In this document: piece by piece, positions 60,430 to 64,000 of the stretch
Numbering within the stretch: position 1 is the first letter of the stretch
Layout: each line of letters begins with the position of its first letter
NCBI GenBank assembly: GCA_032622095.1
Contig: CP136061.1
Coordinates: 67,027,127-67,091,126 of the forward strand
Length of the DNA: 64,000 bases
Source: Siphonodentalium dalli
Lineage: Eukaryota; Mollusca; Scaphopoda; Gadilida; Siphonodentaliidae
Reading direction: 5' to 3'
Notes under the pieces: model-generated
The model's input: only the letters and a program-made list of their open reading frames with translations
Database searches by the model: none
Told to the model about the DNA's origin: nothing
Position numbers and translations under genes: made by a program

Positions 60430-60650
60430 TATGGAGGCATGGACTCAGTATACTCAGTAAGTGTCCATTGCTTCAGTGAGTGCATGTGAACAAATTCTCT
60501 TTTCATATCGAAATGGCCATTTATAGATCGGAATGGCATAATGAGATGTCCCTCAACTCAGATCCGAGTCAGGCTTCAAAATCGGTCCCGATTTATTAAG
60601 GTCCTCTTCACGCTATCCATCCCTGTAACGAGGACTCCGATGCGTACCTC
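60430..60650 (-). mobile_element. Diverged copy of the SINE-like repeat near 7.5 and 9.4 kb
   Basis: GAGGCATGGACTCAGTATAC, GATCGGAATGGC and GTCCCTCAACTCAGATC follow the order seen at 7430-7560 and 9320-9430. The B box is not recognisable. It directly abuts segmental duplicate B. Confidence 0.55.
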
Positions 60651-60968
60651 GACATTGCCCTTTGTGGCAAAAAGTCACAAAATGTGTCCGGCAAACAATG
60701 TTTGTGTCAAAAATTGGCGTCTGGACGTCCTATCATTTGTCTGGACGAGACATTGGGTCCTGCATTGGGATACCCCAGATATATTGGTATATATCAGATG
60801 GAGGAGGAAGGCGTTCTGGTGTCGCCTATGAGGGATAATGTTGATTAATAACCTACTTCCCAAGGCCGTAAAACGGGGATTAAAAAATCGCTGTGAAAAT
60901 ATTTGCTCAACGCGGATATATTGCTCTTCAAAATGGAATAAAAACCAATTTAGTCCAACTGTTTTCTG
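60651..60968 (+). repeat. Segmental duplicate B, right of exon 4
   Basis: Partner of 59588-59878 in the same orientation, about 1.06 kb downstream. Exon 4 lies between the two. Confidence 0.88.
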
Positions 60969-61605
60969 CTCAAGAAAAACGGTAAATGTCTTTAAAAATG
61001 ATCTACCTATATTTTATAGTGTGTGTAGTGTTTTGGGACTATGTTATATAGTTTTAATCGCTGGGTGCTACATTTATTTCAACGTGTCCACATTTAATGT
61101 ATATAGGGCAAAGTTGTGGAATAATCGATAAATTGCACGCAAATTGATTCAATAAGTATCATATGGGCAAATCTGAACAAATCTTGACATTAAGGTACCA
61201 CATCAGCAATACAACCACCGCCAAACAACCAGTTTCAAGCAATCCGAATATTTTGTATTAGCAAGAAGTAAGGAGGATGCGTAAAGTATAACGCTGGACG
61301 CGCTTTAACCGCGGAGGGAATATTCCGACAAACAATATATTTAGAAACATGAATGTTCTGATCGTATAATGAATAACATGTTTGTATTTTACCATTATTT
61401 GTCGCATTGTTAACCATCGGTTGTCAGGCGACTTGACTCTTGCCATTACTCTGTTTTTTTTAACAACTAAGAGGGTTTATGACTGTAACGTGTGCTAGTG
61501 GTAGGCACGTGGTTGGGGACCGTATCTGTCGGCGAGATAATATCACTCAAGCTAATATGGGACCCGAATGCAAGTTACACGTCTGTGGAAATCACTAACC
61601 CATGT

Positions 61606-61912
61606 CAGGTGGCTCAGTCGGTTAGGGGTACAACTCCAAGCCGTCTCGCCCTCCAGTCTTGCGATGAGGGTTCAAATCCAGATGTTTCCAACATGGACTT
61701 TGTAACTCGAAATAGTTATCAGGTGGAGTTACCAGTTGCTCGTCGATGGCCGGCGGTTTTCCGCACATGCCTGACGAGTTTATCAGCCACTGAAATCACG
61801 GTTAGCTGTATGTGTGTGGATTTCCTCCACCACTAAAAATGGCAAAACCTGCTGAAAGTCACATTAAACCCGATCAATCAATCAATCTAACCCATCAATC
61901 TAACCCATCAAT
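61606..61912 (+). mobile_element. tRNA-derived SINE with 11-bp target-site duplication
   Basis: The head has A box GTGGCTCAGTCGGTTAGGGG and B box GGGTTCAAATCC (61668-61679). The body includes CGGCGGTTTTCCGCACATGC and TTTCCTCCACCACTAAAAAT, words reminiscent of a conserved central SINE domain. The tail is ATCAATCAATCAATC-type. CTAACCCATGT flanks it at 61595-61605 and 61913-61923. The 114-codon frame through it (61492-61836) is not a gene. Confidence 0.8.
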
Positions 61913-62226
61913 CTAACCCATGTAACCACTGGTGGTGTGTTACTTAAACACTAAAATTGTTGAACATTTCAGGCCTTATAAAATCGAGTATAATTTTCAA
62001 TTTCAGACCAATAATAAGTTCCGATTGTTCCAACGACAAACGGGAAATAAATGTCACTTTCAAACCCAGGACTGAAATTGCCATCAGTTTAAAATGTCCA
62101 AACCATAGAAGACTTGATAAAGTTAACATTTTATTATAACCAGTGTGAGATATTAAGATATTAGATGAAAATTCCCAAGTGTTCGCAAATGAAATTGTCT
62201 AGTCTAACGTCATTCTTATTCTGCAG

Positions 62227-62308
62227 GAATGGACGAGAAAACACCTTATTCCGATGTTCCATGCACGTGCAAACTGTTGGCTCAAACCGCCAAATTCCTG
62301 ACCCGAAA
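62227..62308 (+). CDS. Probable nAChR-like gene exon 5
   Basis: Follows a good acceptor (tcattcttattctgcag). With the phase-2 end of exon 4 it completes Glu, then reads NGRENTLFRCSMHVQTVGSN and RQIPDPK. The spacing F-x-x-x-M-x-V-x-x-x-G-x-x-x-x-x-P matches the beta-5/beta-6 hairpin encoded by exon 5 of alpha-7-type genes, where a Phe, hydrophobics, a Gly and Pro residues fall at the same places. Size (82 bp) is close to the 80 bp I recall for that exon. The weak point is the donor, AAA|GTCGCC at 62309; the frame stops soon after at TAG. A slightly different end, or a chance likeness, remains possible. Confidence 0.45.
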
Positions 62309-62654
62309 GTCGCCAATTTTGAATAGTTAAATTACATCATTATATTCCTTGTATCGTGCCTATATAAAATGTTTGGGGGAAATGTGAGATAAGATATGTT
62401 TTAGTTTATTGTAGTGCTCTTCATACCACCCCATTCCTGACGCCGACGGTGCCACTTTGACAACTTTGAATCACGCTATGGTATTCCAAGTCTAAGTTAA
62501 CTATGTGTACCGACACACACGAATAGTGGACCTGATTACTTGTAGACTTTCTATTCCTCACAGAACTCACCATTAATGGCACCAAGATATATATACGTCC
62601 AATCGAAACGACTAACGTTGCGCCATATGACGTAATTTGGGGAAGATCGCAAGC

Positions 62655-62802
62655 TTTATTATCGTGGTCACGACTTTATTCTCGTCGTCACGACTTTATT
62701 CTCGTGGCCACGACTTTGATCTCGTGGCCACGACTTCATATGCTCGTGGCCACGACTTCATATTCTCATGGCCACGACTTTATTCTCGTGGCCACGACTT
62801 AA
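62655..62802. repeat. About 19-20-bp minisatellite
   Basis: TTATTCTCGTGGCCACGACT repeats seven to eight times with small changes; each unit holds the palindrome CGTGGCCACG. It lies downstream of the probable exon 5. Confidence 0.9.
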
Positions 62803-64000
62803 AAAAAACATTCGGATGTCACCTCCGGGGCTCCATAGAATCGCTGACCACGAAGCGATCACAGCTGTGATTTTATGCTTCGTCGATTTCTCGCTTTGTG
62901 ACAAACCAGAGGGATAATTGGGTCGCTGTCAAATAGGTTATTTATACGCGCGTATTCCTCCTATTTGAAGGCGTCACATGCATTCGTCGTCGCGATAACA
63001 AAGGTGGCGGAGGACTTTAGCGACATGTTGATAACTGAAGTGCAAGGATAAATGACAAGAGAAAATGCTGAAGTGCAAGGATAAATATAAATGAGAAGAG
63101 AAAATACCTGACAAGAGCTCGACGTAATAACAGGATCGTCTGGTAAATTTTTGGTCCCAACCCATTCCAAGCTTGTGAGGTCACTTCGCCCATAATTTGC
63201 CCCCCCCCCCCGATAAAAAAAAACCTCACAATCTGGAATTATAGAATTAAATTAAATTAAACGCAATTGCTATGATAATTTAGGAAGCCCGCGCACCATT
63301 CCACTTGACATACTATATTTGACAATTAAATGAGTTTGAAAAACTCTTACATGTACATGTTTAGCAAATTCTGATTAAAATGTCCATATACATTGTATTT
63401 GTGACCTGCCTGTAAATGATGCACTCACACGATTATCTACCCAAATAGTCTAGGCTGTGCTGGGGGGTGATCGTCGCACATCGGGGGAATTTATGCGACC
63501 ATCATTTTCTTATGGGAAAATTACTCTAGTTTTCGAATTCAGAGGGCGCCGAGCCGAGATAGGTGACAAAATATAACTTTTCACTATGTTTCATAGGGTA
63601 CCCTACCTAAAAAATGACATATTTTCAAAGGTTAACAGGCATTAGCCAACTGGTTAACAGGGCAGCAACATCGGAAAGATTGTAAACATATTTGCAAAAT
63701 ATGGAACGAATATAGACACTTAATCAGATTCAACATCATTTTCCTGCTTTCGTTCTGATTTCGTGACGTCATGGTAAAATATGTAGCGTGACGCGTCAAA
63801 ACTTCATGGCGATTCAGACAAAGTGTTGTGCGTCAACTCTGTGCAAAGATAGCATATCTGTCGAATTCTTCCAAGTTATATATTTTTGGAAATGGAAGGG
63901 TACCCCCTATATAATGATGTTCATACTTACATTATATCTTTCCAAGTATTGACATTGTAGACAAAAACTTAACCCTCCCCCAATTTCACAAATAACCACA
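62803..64000. other. Right end, unassigned intron sequence
   Basis: A 25-30-bp near-tandem repeat (GAAGTGCAAGGATAAAT) occurs at 63039 and 63070. No exon encoding the Cys-loop (C-x13-C with a FPF/D-like core) was seen up to 64000. Confidence 0.4.

Larger units (their letters stand above)
9564..62308 (+). other. Partial gene: nAChR-like Cys-loop receptor subunit, five exons, 3' end outside window
   Basis: Five plus-strand exons assemble into one open frame of 144 codons (55+140+45+110+82 nt): signal peptide, N-terminal helix, first beta strands, loop D and loop A regions of a nicotinic receptor-like extracellular domain. Introns are about 30.0, 4.5, 15.7 and 2.1 kb. Intron phases are 1, 0, 0 and 2, and all match between donor and acceptor. 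Exons 2, 3 and 4 are 140, 45 and 110 bp, lengths I recall as characteristic of vertebrate nAChR genes. The Cys-loop, loops B/C and four membrane helices are not found before the right edge, so the gene continues past 64000. It would encode a plasma-membrane cation- or anion-channel subunit; ligand and ion selectivity cannot be told from this part. The introns are filled with mobile DNA. Confidence 0.82.

Noticed and set aside
61606-61690. tRNA gene
   Set aside because: A and B boxes are present, but it continues into a SINE body and tail with target-site duplication, and no cloverleaf with a proper acceptor stem is evident.
61957-62139. Frame with 'SDCSNDKREINVTF' as a further nAChR exon
   Set aside because: It has a superficial likeness to the region before the Cys-loop, but spacing and phase do not fit after exon 4, and an equally long antisense frame exists.

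Overview
This is eukaryotic, animal DNA: AT-rich, with no dense ORFs or operons, and made mostly of decayed transposons, fold-back elements and minisatellites. The one host gene I can support reads left to right across almost the whole window. It is the 5' part of a nicotinic acetylcholine receptor-like (Cys-loop ligand-gated channel) subunit gene. Four exons are well supported: 9564-9618, 39615-39754, 44267-44311 and 60042-60151. A fifth is probable at 62227-62308. Exons 2-4 are 140, 45 and 110 bp, the lengths I recall as conserved in this gene family. Intron phases fit throughout, and the encoded residues follow the receptor's extracellular domain. The Cys-loop and membrane exons must lie beyond the right edge. 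The divergent 'SGY...RW.D.RLAW' segment resembles the expanded receptor families of lophotrochozoans. A marine mollusc is my best guess for the host, by inference only.

Layout. 0-9.5 kb (upstream): a perfect-type hairpin, a candidate 1.9-kb DNA transposon, a 5'-truncated LINE (4.5-6.5 kb, minus strand), a tandem duplication, and tRNA-derived SINE-like repeats. 9.6-39.6 kb (intron 1, about 30 kb): a minisatellite whose orientation flips; hairpins at 14.7 and 17.1 kb; a 450-bp fold-back; a LINE 3' tail (19.0 kb); a head-to-tail array of eight non-autonomous Helitron-like elements (19.3-27.8 kb); a second minisatellite (31.2-32.2 kb); a CR1-like LINE with a 2A-like peptide (32.2-35.4 kb); another LINE tail (36.0-36.6 kb); and an ORF1/SGNH-esterase remnant (37.0-38.2 kb). 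39.8-44.3 kb (intron 2): a 2.75-kb imperfect palindrome carrying a truncated C2H2 zinc-finger gene, then a CpG-rich fold-back. 44.3-60.0 kb (intron 3): tandem repeats, two more Helitron-like elements, a nested palindrome, a decayed gene of a PIN/XPG-like mobile family, and a 56-bp minisatellite. 60.2-64 kb: a segmental duplicate pair flanking exon 4, a SINE with target-site duplication, the probable exon 5, and a 19-bp minisatellite.

The most unusual signals are the abutting Helitron-like array, whose internal units each carry an NRF-1-type GCGCATGCGC palindrome; the giant palindrome around a zinc-finger gene end; the many unrelated near-perfect hairpins; and an 11-15 bp motif (AATAAAGAGCGTTTA) recurring about 15 times in different contexts. 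Everything rests on reading by eye; no searches or alignments were run.
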